A DNA stretch of 64,000 nt, taken from assembly GCA_054601695.1 (NCBI GenBank), contig BAAHQB010000012.1, positions 248,001 through 312,000 on the forward strand. The letters run 5' to 3'. Under the pieces are notes generated by a model that ran no database searches, was not told where the DNA came from, and worked only from the letters and a program-made list of their open reading frames with translations. The stretch is from Amorphochlora amoebiformis. Taxonomy: Eukaryota > Cercozoa > Chlorarachniophyceae. Below are positions 27,023 through 41,668 of this stretch, one piece after another (the stretch's first letter is position 1; each line of letters starts with the position of its first letter). Both the position numbers and the translations under genes were made by a program.

Positions 27023-28208
27023 ATGGTGGTCACTCCCAGCCATCGGTCCGCTGCGGCTGCGATCCTCGCTTTGTTTGCTTGTATTTTCGTTCTTTCTCTT
27101 CGAAAAAGCCAGGAACTTTCTTTATCGTCCTCGAGGTACCATTTTTTACCCTTATATCATCTTAAAACCTTGGGATATTTCACCAAAGTTGGACCCCTAG
27201 CAACGCGGCGTGTCTTATTTCCTCGATGACGACAGTTTCAGCACCTATTCCACCTTCTGTTTGCCATCACTTATGTTCTACCGAGGCCTTATTTGAAAGT
27301 CCTATATACTTTCTCCCTATATTGCCACATAAAGCGTATATATCCCACCCACAGCCGTGATACCACATTCGAATCCCAGTATGTATGTGAAGGTTTAAGA
27401 TATGATAGTTGATTCCATCTCAGTTTGGGGAGGAGCAGGATATCTGCAGGCTATGCAGTCAGACCGAGGGTGTCGTTGGGAAGACGCGTCAGGGCTACGG
27501 TACAGACTCCTTCCTCCTAAACAATGGAACAAGTCATAAGTTCTGGTTCGTGTGTCATGCAGGTCGTCGACAGCTCAGAAGGGGATGAGAACGCCGGAAA
27601 TAAGGAAGCATTTCAGGCAATTATCGACAAATTCCGTGAGATACGGGTATGTTGATTCGCATCCTGGGGATACCCCCTTTGCTTGATTGATTCAACCCGT
27701 GGAACCGATTTTGTGAAACTGGAACAACATATGAAAAGTATTCTTACAGTCGGACAAGCCTGCGGTGGTGATAGGTGCTGGGGTTAGCGGCTTGCTTGCC
27801 GCGAAGGAGCTCAAGGTGTCATGTATGCCTTTTTTTGGTTTTGCACATTGCTGGACGTAAATAGATACAGGAGTCATAATTTTTCTAATGCAACAGGAGA
27901 GAAACTTCAATGTTACAGTCTTGGAGGCCTCAGACGGTGTGGGAGGCCGTGTGAGAACCGACAAGATCGGTTTGGTTCTAACCTGTCTGATAGTTCATTA
28001 GCCATGAGTCAACACTAAACACATTGTTTGATAGCAACTTAAGTCGGGAGTTGGCAAACATGATCTAAGCTAGTGATACCCTAACACTTGTAGATGGGTT
28101 TCAGTTGGACCGAGGATTTCATGTGTTTTTGGATGCTTATCCTGATGTTGAGGACTACTTCCGTAATTATATATATTTTAAATATATCTGCAAATTATAA
28201 ATAAATAA

Positions 28209-28252
<44 letters not shown>

Positions 28253-28482
28253 TTGTATATGTACGAGTACAAATATACTATTATATATATATATATATAT
28301 ATTGTATTCGTATGTATATTATATATTATATATATATATATATCCATAAATATACATATATAGAAATATAATATATTATATACATACATATATATATATA
28401 TAATTAATACATGATGTGTATTATATCTGGGTAGAAATACATGCATATATTAAAGTGCATACTATATAAACATGTATACATA

Positions 28483-28520
<38 letters not shown>

Positions 28521-28536
28521 ATATATAAATATATAT

Positions 28537-28570
<34 letters not shown>

Positions 28571-28666
28571 ATATACATATATGTATATATATAAAAATAT
28601 TATATTTATATATGTTGTAATATACATTTATTATCTGTTTGTAAATAAACTGGATATTACAGTAAT

Positions 28667-28711
<45 letters not shown>

Positions 28712-28854
28712 ATACATATATTATACCTATATCAGCGCATATATATATATATATATTATATAAATATGCATATAAATATGTATATATATATATATATATA
28801 TATATGTAGATATGTATAACATATGTAAATATATATACACAAATTATACGTATA

Positions 28855-28897
<43 letters not shown>

Positions 28898-29219
28898 TTA
28901 TGATATGTCACACTCAGGCGAAGCCGGCTACCGCAAGATGAAATTGAAACCCTTCCTTCCAGGTATGCAACCCTACCATCTGAAATCCTCAACAACCAGA
29001 TGCGAAACCCTAACTCCTCGCTCCAAATTCGATTACCAAAGTAGGTATCATTTTAACCTCGTAGGTGCCCTGGTGTATACAAACGGAGAATTTGCCAAAG
29101 TGTCTGACCCGCTACGTCGCCCTCAAGTAAGTAAAAAGTTGTGAGTGTTAGGGTTAGGGTTAGGGCTTGTTATCTGAGGAATGATTCCGAAATTTATTTA
29201 TTTTTGGTACATGTACATA

Positions 29220-29266
<47 letters not shown>

Positions 29267-29392
29267 GCATTTATATATAGAGGTAGACATATCCGTGTAT
29301 ATTATATTGCATGTAGATGTATATCTACATGTATGTCTATAAATATGTACACAGACATATACAATTGATGTATATATTATGTACAATTTATG

Positions 29393-29441
<49 letters not shown>

Positions 29442-29510
29442 ATATATTTATATATACATATATATTAGGAAAATTAATGAATAGACATATGTATTTACAC
29501 AAATACACAG

Positions 29511-29552
<42 letters not shown>

Positions 29553-29722
29553 TTCATACATGTAGATATGTATCATTTGAAATGCAATTTTTAGGATCTT
29601 TCTGCCGCGTTAGCAGCACCTGTAGGAAATATCTTTGATAAGCTTAAAATCGGAATCTACAGGCTGTATGGTGAGTCTATTTGCTCAGCGTGTTTTGTGC
29701 TCCATGAATGATATAAACCTAT

Positions 29723-29762
<40 letters not shown>

Positions 29763-30888
29763 CACTAAGGTTATACTAGATATATATATATATATGCTAT
29801 ATAAGTATTGATATACATATTCACCAGCTAATCTTGCGAGTTTGAAAACGCTTAACGAAGGCCGAGAGAAGTCCACCTATGATTACCTTAGAGACGACCA
29901 GGGGTATGTACACATAATATGAATATATATTCTATATACATATGTGTATATACATACAGTAAATGCGTACTTAGAGACAACCAGGGGTGTATATACATAG
30001 TATGAATATTTATTTTGTATACATGTGTGTATATACGTATAGTAAATGCATACTTGTACACACACAATTACATTTCTACGTAATATATTATTAAATGAAT
30101 ATATTTATGTGTATATATGTATACATGTGTGGGAGTATATATATTGTGTATATTTCTATACATATATTATATATATATATATATATTTCCATATATGTAC
30201 ATATATATATATATATATATCATAGTTCCCTTCTCCACCCCTCTCATCCCTTTCTGTCCGCAGAATCACCTTCCCCTAACCCTAACCCTAACCCTGCAGC
30301 CTGAGCGAAGATATCATAGAGAAATTCTTCCGACCCTTCTACCGCGGCATCTTCCTCTCTGAGCTCGAAGGTTCGGCATCCATATGCGTACACGTGTGTG
30401 CACGTGTGTACACGTGTCTTTTATTCTTGTGTGTCAATACACGTGTATCATATGTCTACACAACTCATCTATACCTGTAATATTGGAGGATAATCTTGCC
30501 AAAAATCTACAGACTTCATCTTGCTGGCCCAAACACTTGATCTAGACACTTCATTGGCTATATTCTTGTCAGATCAGTCGTCGTATATGTTTAACTTCGT
30601 GTTCAAGATGCTTGCGGATGGCAGTGCTATGTTGCCTCAGGAGGGTATGTTTTTACATGATATTATACGTGTGTGTGGGATTTATTTTCTTTTTTTTGGT
30701 AACCCTATTCTTTTCGATTTGGGAAGAAGCTTTACTTATGTGTGCGGGGTGTTTATACATGTGATATATATATATATATGTATATATATATACATATATA
30801 TATATGTACATACATATATATTTATATGCATATGTATATATGTATGTATGCAATTTAAATAGACATTTATGCATACATATATATGTAT

Positions 30889-30920
<32 letters not shown>

Positions 30921-31195
30921 CTCATATATATATATATACATATATACATATCCACATACTACAACCGTAATATACGTAGTATTCATATCAATAAAAGAAA
31001 CATGATTATAGACACATAACACACTTGAAAGGCATCGGCAAAGTCAGCGACATGCTCGCCGAGAGCCTAAAAGATGACATCCGACTCAACACGAGAGTTG
31101 CCAAGGTCTGATAAAAATCCTAAGAAATATATATATATTTATACATATAAGTGTACACTATATGATACATTTATACGAAATGTAACATATATATG

Positions 31196-31230
<35 letters not shown>

Positions 31231-33266
31231 CACAGAATACATACGTTATAAATATAATGTACATACGTTACATTGTGTAATATAATATGTATATACACAC
31301 AAATATATATAGCATTTAGCCCTAACCGTAATCCTAACCCTAATCCTGACCCTAACCCAACTCGATTTGCTGTTATCCCTAACAGCACTAAAGCCCCACA
31401 ATGTGGAGGAGTCAATGGTCCTTGGACTAAGACATGCTGAATAATCTTATCCTAACTCTAACTCCAAATTTTTGATCAAAGCAAGATCTAAACTAGCCTC
31501 CATTTGAACTAAAATATTATATATTATATATTTGTGTGTGTACATTGTATATGTTTAGATATATGAACATATGAATATGTCGATATATATATAATATGTA
31601 TATATATATATACTATATATATATATATATATATATATACATAGAATATATATCACTGAGTAAATAATGAATATCTATGTGAGTACACAATATAAATACA
31701 TAGAATACACATATACAAAATGTGTAACAAATACACAAGAATACGTTCTTATACACACATATATATATATACATGTATGTCTATATATTTATATATATAT
31801 TTTTTTTATATATTATATATTTATATACATATATATTATTATATAATCATTCATATATCCAATGTACAATTCCCATCCAAATTCTAACCCTTCAAGGTCG
31901 AACCTGGGCTTGTAACCCTAGAATCTGGCGAAAAACTGGATACCAGCTACATCATCGTCGCTACTGACGGGTTACCTACCTCAGCAACCTTACCCTAACC
32001 CTGACCCCTATCCTAATCCTAACCCTAACCTTACCCCAAGTCCAACCCTAACCTAATCCCAACCCCACCAGCGCGACAGCCAGCAGACTATTAGAGGGTA
32101 TAAAAACCTTTTTTCCCATCCCTAATCTCTGGCACTACCGACTGAGCTAGCTTTTGAATTTTTTTGAATTTTTCAAAATTTTGTTGTTTTGAATATTGGA
32201 AAGTTTGGAGTTGTTGAAAATTGTTTTTTTGAATATAATTTTTTATAAGGTAATGGGCTTGGAGTGTCATCCCCTGAAGACCGTAGGAGCGCGTGCTTCT
32301 ATTATCAGATCGATGGGTATCTAAGAGTTAGGGTTAGGACTAAGATTGGGGGGTGTTGGTTAAAGTAGAATATATATATTTTTATATATATATACATATA
32401 TATGTAGGTATATATGTATATTTGTACATATTAATATATGTACACACAAATAAATATTTCTACATGTATTAGATATATATATATATATATATTATATGTA
32501 TATGTAATGTATATGTGTGTGTTAACATAGATCTTTATATGTATATCACGAATATAATTTTGTACGTAAACGTATTATATACATATGTATATATATATAT
32601 GTGATATAAGTACATTACATCTTTTTTTATACACATATATATTATATGGACATATATACATATACATATATGCATATATATTTCTGATATTTATATTTAT
32701 ATACATGTACATATATTTATATATATATATATATACATAAAGTAATATATTACGTCCTACTTTACAGATGTAAATACATACATAAACACATGTATTCAAA
32801 CATTCCAGCAAAACCCCCATAAACACATGTATTCAAACATTACACCAAAGCTCAAAAAAGCACCCTTATATTCAAAATATTCCAGCAAACCTCCATTCGA
32901 AGATCCCATGCTCGTTCTCAATGCAGAGAAGCTAACGGATGCCAAACCGGTTAATAACGTCGCTTTCTTAAGGTTTTTATCCCCCTCTCACCTCTCATCT
33001 TCCCCCTCCCCCGGCCTTGAAAAAAACCGGAGAGGCACTAGGCTATAAAAACCCTTTATATCACATATTTAAATTTTTCTGTGTATATGTGCATGTGCTG
33101 AAGAGATATATTTGTATATATATATATATATATATATACATATATATACACATATATATATATACATATACACATATGAGAGGGACTAGGGCGTAAGAAC
33201 CCTTTATATCAATGTTTAAGTTTTTCTGTGCATATGTACATGTGCTGAAGATATATATACACATAC

Positions 33267-33298
<32 letters not shown>

Positions 33299-33837
33299 TA
33301 TATATATATACATATATACATAAATGTATTTATATCCCCGTCTATTTCCCAATTTGTCATTTTCTCCATCTCTATATGTAAATATATATATAAATATATA
33401 TATATATATACATATGTATCCATATAAATATTCTTTACAAAGGCGTACATACCCATGTTTTTATATTCATACATACACACCCAACCAATGAACACACCCA
33501 AATAATATATAAGTAGTATAAATATACAAAATAAATGGGAATATAGATAAAAACATATGAATCCAGTCGTACCCCAGCTTTTTTCCTAATCCAATCTCCT
33601 CCCTCAGTCCTTCTTTAAGCCAAATCTTCGGATAATCATATACACGCACACGTGTGCAAACATGCATATACATCAGCAACGTAGACCCATCCTACGCCCC
33701 GAATGGCAAGTCACTCGCCTCTGTCACAGTCATTGACCCGAATAAATCGCCTGAAGAAATGGAGGTCGGATTTTTCAGAGAAGTGGATGTGGACAAATGT
33801 TTTAAATATTTTTATATATTTATATAAAATTATATCT

Positions 33838-33869
<32 letters not shown>

Positions 33870-34154
33870 CTAATTATATATATATATATGTACATGTATA
33901 TATATACATACATATGTAATTCCTGTTTGTATTATATATCCATATGTGTATATCATTATGTGCTATGTATACACACATACGTTTGTTCATCTATATATAT
34001 ATGTATGAATGTGTATTACCCTTGTAGGATGCGGTTAAGGGTCATCTTAAGGATATGTTCGGAGACCAGGTAAACCATGTACATGTAGAGAAAAACACAA
34101 TATATATATATATATATATATGTATGTATTCTGAGTGGATAGATATACTTTGCA

Positions 34155-34198
<44 letters not shown>

Positions 34199-34493
34199 GA
34201 TACGTGCATATATGATCATGTTTATTTGTGCTATTAAAAAGATATATATGTATATATGTATATATATATATATATATACATATGTATATGTGTGTGCATG
34301 TATATATAGGTAAATAGATTTACATGAATAGATATGTTACATAATCTATATAAACATGTTTGAATATACATGTATTTCTGCATATTATATATATCAATAT
34401 ATATATGTATATATATATATGTATGTATACATATAATTATATATACAAATACGTAAAATATGTATTACATACACACATGTATTTATATTTGTC

Positions 34494-34542
<49 letters not shown>

Positions 34543-34727
34543 CTATATACATGTATACATATATACAAATCCTACTTTTCCTACCGAAACCCTGAACCCT
34601 AAGCTTAACCTTAATCCTTAGGTGAGCGGTTGGAAGCTATTGAAGACTTACGAGGTGTATATTATATAGACACGCATACCGTGTGTGTACATACCATATA
34701 TGAATACATACATATGTATGTTATACA

Positions 34728-34764
<37 letters not shown>

Positions 34765-35264
34765 GTGTAGTTTTCACGTATGTGTTTATATATGTGTGTA
34801 TATATTTATGCATTTATGTGTATGTATATATATATGTATGTATATAAAAATATGTATAATATATATATACATATATATATATAATATATATATATATACA
34901 TATTTTTGTACACTAACTATTATTATATTGACATATATATATATATATATATACATTCACAATTTATATATACATACATATATATATTATATATATATAT
35001 ATATATATTCTACTTAGAGATGCAAGCATTCTGTAGATAATTTATTTATACCCATAATTTATGTATGCATATATATATATGTATATATATATATATATGC
35101 ACGTGTATACATAATAATAAAATAATACAATTATTTGTCTCCGTTCATGCATACATATATTCATGAATATACTATATATTATATATACAATCATGTGAAT
35201 ATATTAATATATATAAATATATATATAAATATACAGATATATTATATACATATTATATATATAT

Positions 35265-35295
<31 letters not shown>

Positions 35296-35658
35296 GTATA
35301 TATACATACATATGTGTGCGTGTATTACTGAACATGTACATATGTAAATAATATATATATACATACCTATATTCATATTTTTAATTACATATATATATAT
35401 ATACTATCTACCTACCTTAGATATCCGGGGCTCAACCTGGTCAAAGACCACCTAACAAAGGATTTGAGAAACCAGTCAAAGTATATATATATTTAAATAT
35501 ATATATATATATATATATGTATATATTTGAGAAACCAGTCAAAGTATATATATATATTTAAATATATATATATATATATATTTGAGAAACCAGTCAAAGT
35601 ATATATACATTTAAATATAAATATATATATTTGAGAAACCAGTCAAAGTATATATATT

Positions 35659-35694
<36 letters not shown>

Positions 35695-36051
35695 AGAAAC
35701 CAGTCAAAGTATATATATATTTAAATATATATGTATAGATATATATCATAAATATATATATATATATATGTTATAAATATACATATATACATATATGTAT
35801 ATATGTATATAGATATCATACCGATATACAGAAATATATATGTATATATGTGTGTATATATATATATATATACATAAGTATAAAGTAGAATATATATATG
35901 TATATGTATATAATATGTGTGCATGTACATATAAAATAGAATATACATATACATATGTACATATAAATACATGTATATATATATATATATATATACTTAT
36001 ATATATATATATGTATATACATAAATATATATATATATATTTCTCTGTTCC

Positions 36052-36094
<43 letters not shown>

Positions 36095-36263
36095 GTATAT
36101 ATGTACACATGTGTATACACATGTAATTACACATATGTAACACAGATGTATATACATATATATTGTATATACGCATGTAATTTATGAATGCAGATATGTA
36201 TGGGAGTTGTGTATATATATATATATATATATTTCCCTGTTCCTATATACAAATATTATATAT

Positions 36264-36316
<53 letters not shown>

Positions 36317-36332
36317 ATATATATATGTATAT

Positions 36333-36364
<32 letters not shown>

Positions 36365-36673
36365 ATATATATGTGTGTGTAGTGTAACACAGATGTATAC
36401 ATATACATATATATATTGTATATATACATGTAATTTATGAATGCAGATATGTATGGGAGTTTTAAGTATAGTCAATATATATATATAGTCAATATATATA
36501 TATATATAATATATATTTACATATATGTGTATATAGGTGTGTGAGGGGGTTTATTGCTGTGGAGATCATATGGACACACCGACGCTAAATGGAGCATTCC
36601 GGTGAGTATAAATATCTTATTTTCCTACATATATATGATCACATATGGTAAATATACCATATTACGTATGTAC

Positions 36674-36704
<31 letters not shown>

Positions 36705-36705
36705 T

Positions 36706-36788
<83 letters not shown>

Positions 36789-36839
36789 CATATGTACATA
36801 TAGATATCTGTATGTGTACTAGATTATTGTATATTATAC

Positions 36840-36874
<35 letters not shown>

Positions 36875-36989
36875 TATACAACATACATGTGGATGTAGGT
36901 CTGCTATGAAAGCAGCCGACGCTGTTTCGGCTGACCGTGGTTCTAAACGATATGAAGTTTTAGAACCAGCGCTTAAGCGATTAAAGTAG
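27023..36989 (+). CDS. Membrane-anchored amine-oxidase-like FAD oxidoreductase, 22 exons, 500 aa
   Basis: Flavin-dependent oxidoreductase of the amine oxidase/phytoene desaturase-like fold. Exons: 27023-27135, 27574-27646, 27750-27815, 27897-27969, 28094-28162, 28918-28962, 29065-29126, 29595-29670, 29828-29903, 30300-30370, 30573-30644, 31032-31105, 31897-31970, 32072-32097, 32250-32316, 32886-32972, 33677-33764, 34028-34069, 34622-34654, 35421-35480, 36537-36601, 36899-36989; all in phase. The ATG is in a strong context (ACCATGG). Residues 9-26 are a hydrophobic signal anchor. The dinucleotide motif GAGVSG is at 71-76, ribose-binding Glu94 in VLEAS, then GGRVRT at 100-105. [17 protein letters not shown] and the C-terminal FAD motif [15 protein letters not shown] (456-470) are typical of a family I know from cyanobacteria, algae and plants. 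Substrate unknown. Exons 10, 14 and 19 follow CCCTAA-type tracts. For exon 11 the start was chosen to keep family spacing; two other AG sites upstream are also in phase. Confidence 0.9.
28163..28917 (+). repeat. (TA)n-filled intron 5 of the FAD oxidoreductase gene
   Basis: Intron dominated by (TA)n tracts, for example near 28211-28242, 28480-28508 and 28670-28702. No coding sequence seen. Confidence 0.85.
29885..30015 (+). repeat. Duplicated donor of exon 9
   Basis: ACCTTAGAGACGACCAGGGG with the following GTATGTACA...ATATGAATAT (from 29886) is repeated with few changes from about 29966 (ACTTAGAGACAACCAGGGGT). The copied segment spans the exon end and donor. In the second copy the donor context is altered to GGGGTGTATA. 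Confidence 0.8.
31319..31460 (+). repeat. CCCTAA repeats with telomere-associated element
   Basis: Degenerate CCCTAA units, then an element copy (about 31362-31442) with intact hairpin GCTGTTAtcccTAACAGC and GGAGTCAATGGTCCTTGG. In intron 12 of the FAD oxidoreductase gene, sense orientation. Confidence 0.8.
32779..32895 (+). repeat. Repeated acceptor segment before exon 16
   Basis: The segment around acceptor ATTCAAAATATTCCAG|CAAACCTCC (real site 32885) has an upstream copy, ATTCAAACATTCCAGCAAAACC, at about 32792-32813. A degenerate copy, ATTCAAACATTACACCAAAGCT, lies at about 32831-32852. Copies lie only on the intron side. Confidence 0.7.
33031..33255 (+). repeat. Tandem duplication of about 75 bp in intron 16
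   Basis: AACCCTTTATATCACATATT...GTGCATGTGCTGAAGAGATA (33048-33110) recurs with changes at about 33178-33255 after a (TA)n spacer. It is intronic. Confidence 0.75.
35463..35735 (+). repeat. Five tandem copies of an exon end with its donor
   Basis: TTTGAGAAACCAGTCAAAGT followed by ATATATATTTAAATATA occurs at 35463, 35526, 35581, 35630 and 35691. The first copy is the real end of exon 20 (GFEKPVK|GTATAT, donor after 35480). The other four lie downstream in the intron and keep the CAAAGTATAT donor sequence unchanged. Confidence 0.92.
36707..36783 (+). repeat. Long uninterrupted (TA)n
   Basis: About 38 consecutive TA units, among the longest perfect tracts in the window, in the last intron of the FAD oxidoreductase gene. 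Confidence 0.95.
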
Positions 36990-38748
36990 TTAGTTCCACA
37001 TGCAAAGCTTCCTTCATATTCAAATCATGATGTTGTCCTCACTCGGAACCAGGAAAGTGAAATTTAAGTTTTGCCAAGCCTAGCAAGACGAGGACAATGC
37101 GATTATGCGCTAGTATGCACTCGGATGATCATTTTATAGTTTTTTCCCGACCGATGATATAATATATACGCATAATTCTAGCAATTCAAGTACGCATCGA
37201 TATTAATATAGGCTAGTTAATCAAGTTCTGAGTGTTAACTTGAGTTACTACAACTAACTGGTCACTGGTACAAGCGAGACGGCTGGATGCCCGGATATGC
37301 GGTACTTTTGGATCATGATAATCTGTGTACGCAAATATATATATATATATATAATCCCAGCAAGTAATATGCCCTGATATCCTCTAGATCCTGGTCTGAT
37401 ATCCACAGATTGAGTTAGGTTATCGTGTATTATCTAGATTATTAAATCTCCAACACTCCCACCCAATACACCCAGGAAACTAGGGAAAGGATGGAAACAT
37501 TGTTGGAACATAGTAAGTAGTAGGTGTAGGATACGCAGACAAACAGTATGTTAGTAGATTACGTACGTACGGTATGTACGTATTAGGTACGCATGTTGTC
37601 ATATGTTGGTACGTATGTCGTTAGATTTGATACGTACGTAAGATATGTTGTGTACGTATGTGCGCATGTTGATGCGTACGTAGGTAAGTAAACATGAGAT
37701 ACGTAAGTAAGCATGAGACACGCATGATGATAGGCATCAGTGTAGTAAGCTTCGCACAAGACATTCATGATAATCTGTCTGCTGTACGCATCTAATCCCC
37801 GCAAGTTATACGCCCTGATACTATTATCCTCTAGATTCTGGTCTGATACCCACAGATTGAGTAGATTTATATCTTGTCATGTATTATTGCGAATCTCCAA
37901 AAGTAAATGAAACAGTAAATGAGCTAGGTCTAGTATTTGAGTAGCTAGACTAGAGTCTAGAGAGTAGGTTAACTAGGTAAAGTATGTCTACAGTTAGTAT
38001 GAACTAGTAGACTAACTCCAGATAGTATGTGACCCTGTCTAGTGTGCCCGAGCACCGTAAATTAAACCTCGGCTTTCTACTAGTTCTAGGCTTTACTACG
38101 CATGACAAGTTATAATTAAATTACAACTTCCGGCGTACGTATACAATATGCGCACACCTCAACACTATATGTGATGTAATAATTAACTACCGGGAGATAT
38201 AGAAAGGTTGTACTTCAAGCCTGGAAGTGTTTGTTTTCATATCGCACCGCACCGCCGCAGGCTGCCGCAGCCTCGGGTTTCGGGACAGCTTGAACACGTT
38301 GTTGTAATTCGCAGATAAGTCGATTTAGAAAAAAAAAATAAAGCCGATTATCGTTTTTACGCGAATGATCTCCGTGATCAATATCTTGACATCTCGATAT
38401 AATTAATACCTTGAATATCTCGATATATTCGTGTCCTTTAAGCTTCCGAAACCTCGGTCGATTTCATCTCAGCTGGGCTTTGCTTTGGCTGGGAGAGAGG
38501 AGGAGTGAACAAGAGAGAGAGAGAGAGGTGAGAGAGAGAGGAGAAAAGTGAGAGGACAGAAAAGAAACGATAGAGGGGGACGAATGTTCCAAACGAAAGT
38601 GAATTTTTTCCACACCATTTTGACGGTAGAAATGAGAGAGAGAGAGAGAGAGGGATAGAATGAGAGAGTCAATAAAGAGGAAAAAAAAAAAAAAAAAAAA
38701 GAGGGAACCAAGAGAAGAAAGTAGGGGGGGAAAGAGAGGTGGAATGTG
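36990..38748. other. Convergent junction, CTAG-rich, free of TA arrays
   Basis: Between the stop codons of the FAD oxidoreductase (36989) and the MFSD5-like gene (38749). I count close to twenty CTAG sites between 36990 and 38130, a GTAC/ACGT-rich stretch at 37560-37715, a diverged direct repeat (about 37310-37450 and 37765-37895), a potential hairpin AGGCTGccgCAGCCT near 38260, and GA-rich sequence at 38500-38720. No exon was recognised. It should hold both 3' ends. Confidence 0.6.
37310..37895. repeat. Diverged direct repeat of about 120 bp
   Basis: The segment with TCATGATAATCTGT, CAGCAAGTAATATGCCCTGA, CCTCTAGATCCTGGTCTGAT and CCACAGATTGAGT (about 37312-37450) recurs at about 37767-37895 with roughly 10-20 percent differences. 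The unit order is conserved. Nature unknown. Confidence 0.75.
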
Positions 38749-38970
38749 TCAGCAAAGCGGTTTTTCTAGGAGAGGCGGGGCGTTAGCACCTACAGGGATC
38801 ACGAGGATCGATCCGAGGTATGCGGAAATAACGAGGAGGAAGACACAGAATCTGCGAAGGACATGTTTGTTTATATTCTATTATGCGTATGTATATATTT
38901 TTTTTATGTATAATGTATCTAAATAAACATTAAAACATGTACTTATGCATATAAGTGTATGTACTCGACA

Positions 38971-39019
<49 letters not shown>

Positions 39020-39193
39020 TATATATATATATATACATACTTACATATGTTTACATATATTTATATATAGTAACAGTGTATACTATTTACATATCATTTA
39101 TGCAGGATATATGTAATACTTTAGCACGTACGTAAACATATAGATATACTTATACATGTATGTATATATATTATATATGTGTGTATGTGTATA

Positions 39194-39236
<43 letters not shown>

Positions 39237-39344
39237 TATGTATATATGTACAATTTGAAAACATTCATAAGTGTACATAATATGCATATATTATGTTCTA
39301 TATATAATATATATATATATATATACATGTATGTATGTACATGT

Positions 39345-39380
<36 letters not shown>

Positions 39381-39390
39381 ATTTTATATG

Positions 39391-39461
<71 letters not shown>

Positions 39462-39523
39462 TTGTGTACCGGAACACAAAGACGTCGGAGAGGTCTCCAA
39501 TATGATACAAAACCACAACCACC

Positions 39524-39604
<81 letters not shown>

Positions 39605-40441
39605 ATACCCCTCAATGTTCACCCCATGTAAATATCAATATATCTATGTATAAATGTGTAAATCTAAATACGAGATACGAGAGGTTTACCAGGTTTACGA
39701 GCAATAAGAAGAGCTTTACGAGCAAATAAGAGATTTACGAGTCATTAGAGGTTTACGAGTCATTAGAGATTTACGAGCAAATAAGAGATTTACGAGCAAA
39801 TAAGAGGTTTACGAGTCATTAGAGGTTTCCGAGTCATTAGAGGTTTACGAGTCATTAGAGATTTACGAGCAAATAAGAGATTTACGATTCATTAGAGGTT
39901 TACGAGTCATTAGAGATTTACGAGCAAATAAGAGATTTACGAGTCATTAGAGGTTTAAGAGTCATTAGAGATTTACGAGCAAATAAGAGATTTACGAGTC
40001 ATTAGAGGTTTACGAGTCATTAGAGATTTACGAGTCATTAGAGGTTTACGAGTCATTAGAGATTTACGAGTCATTAGAGATTTACGAGTCATTAGAGGTT
40101 TACGAGCCGTGAGAGGTTCACGAGCCGTGAGAGGTTTACGAGCCATGAGAATATACACACTGGCCACACAAAACATGTAAACACAGCAGACATGTAAACA
40201 CAGCAGACATGTAAACACAGCAAGCATATAAACAGAGCTCACGGGCCGTGAGATGATAACGGCCGTATGAAAATGTACATAGGGTTGAGGTCTAGAGCAT
40301 TGCTGGCCATGAAACTATGTACAGAGGGGTGTGGGCTATGAAAAGCTTAGTATGTGTGGCAGCTGGGAGAGAGGAAGAGAGGGAGAGGAGGGGGAGGAGG
40401 AGAAAGGGAATAGAAGAGGGAAAGGTATGCGGAAGAATATG

Positions 40442-40476
<35 letters not shown>

Positions 40477-40533
40477 GTATATTTACATATTTTAAAGCAT
40501 ATTAGCGTATTATATTTATATTTCCTAATTTCC

Positions 40534-40582
<49 letters not shown>

Positions 40583-40860
40583 CAAGTACATACACAGGTC
40601 GACATAAAGAGATAGGTAATCATAACACTAAGACCGAACACACAAATAGGTATACATACATACATACATATACATGTATATAGTATATAATGTATATGTA
40701 TTGAAGTCGTTACAATAAGGTTGAGGGGAACTCTAAAGAAGTTCATGATGGTTGACCGGCACTCTTCCGGGATAACGGCACTATATATATATAATATATA
40801 TATTTATATATGTGCATATTTACAATTAGATATGTGTATATCTATGTTATATTATATACG

Positions 40861-40927
<67 letters not shown>

Positions 40928-41036
40928 GAACGTGCTAATTTCAGCAATAACAGGAAGGTAGAAGTTCATATAATAAGCATATACATATATATATATATAT
41001 ATATATATGTATTAAATATACATATACGTAATTTGC

Positions 41037-41090
<54 letters not shown>

Positions 41091-41131
41091 AAACATAAAT
41101 ACATACATACATATATATATATATATAGATG

Positions 41132-41167
<36 letters not shown>

Positions 41168-41302
41168 ATATATGTATATATTACCTTCTAATCTCGGCAA
41201 TGAGAGGCCAATAGAATCCCACGGCGGCCTCAAAGGCGCAGAACCCCAACAACAATCCCATAAACCCAAACTGTCCATCTGTTATGCATTAATTTATATA
41301 TT

Positions 41303-41336
<34 letters not shown>

Positions 41337-41632
41337 GATATATATATATATAAATAGATGTATAATGTATGTATTCATGTTAGAACATAACAAATATGTA
41401 AAAAAAAAAAAAAAGTGAAAATACTGATGTATACATATATATATATATATATATTATATATTATATATATATTTAAAAAAGTATATGTATACATAAATAC
41501 AAGAGTGTATGTATATATTATCTTAGACATACACGTATGCGTAAATACAATAGTATATATATATTACCTTACATGTATACGTATATATAAAATACAATAG
41601 CGTATATATATTATCTTAATGTATACGTACAC

Positions 41633-41668
<36 letters not shown>

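Noticed and set aside
26837-27043. Minus-strand 68-codon ORF overlapping the start of the FAD oxidoreductase
   Set aside because: No motif, no splice partners, and it overlaps the promoter and first exon of a well-supported gene.
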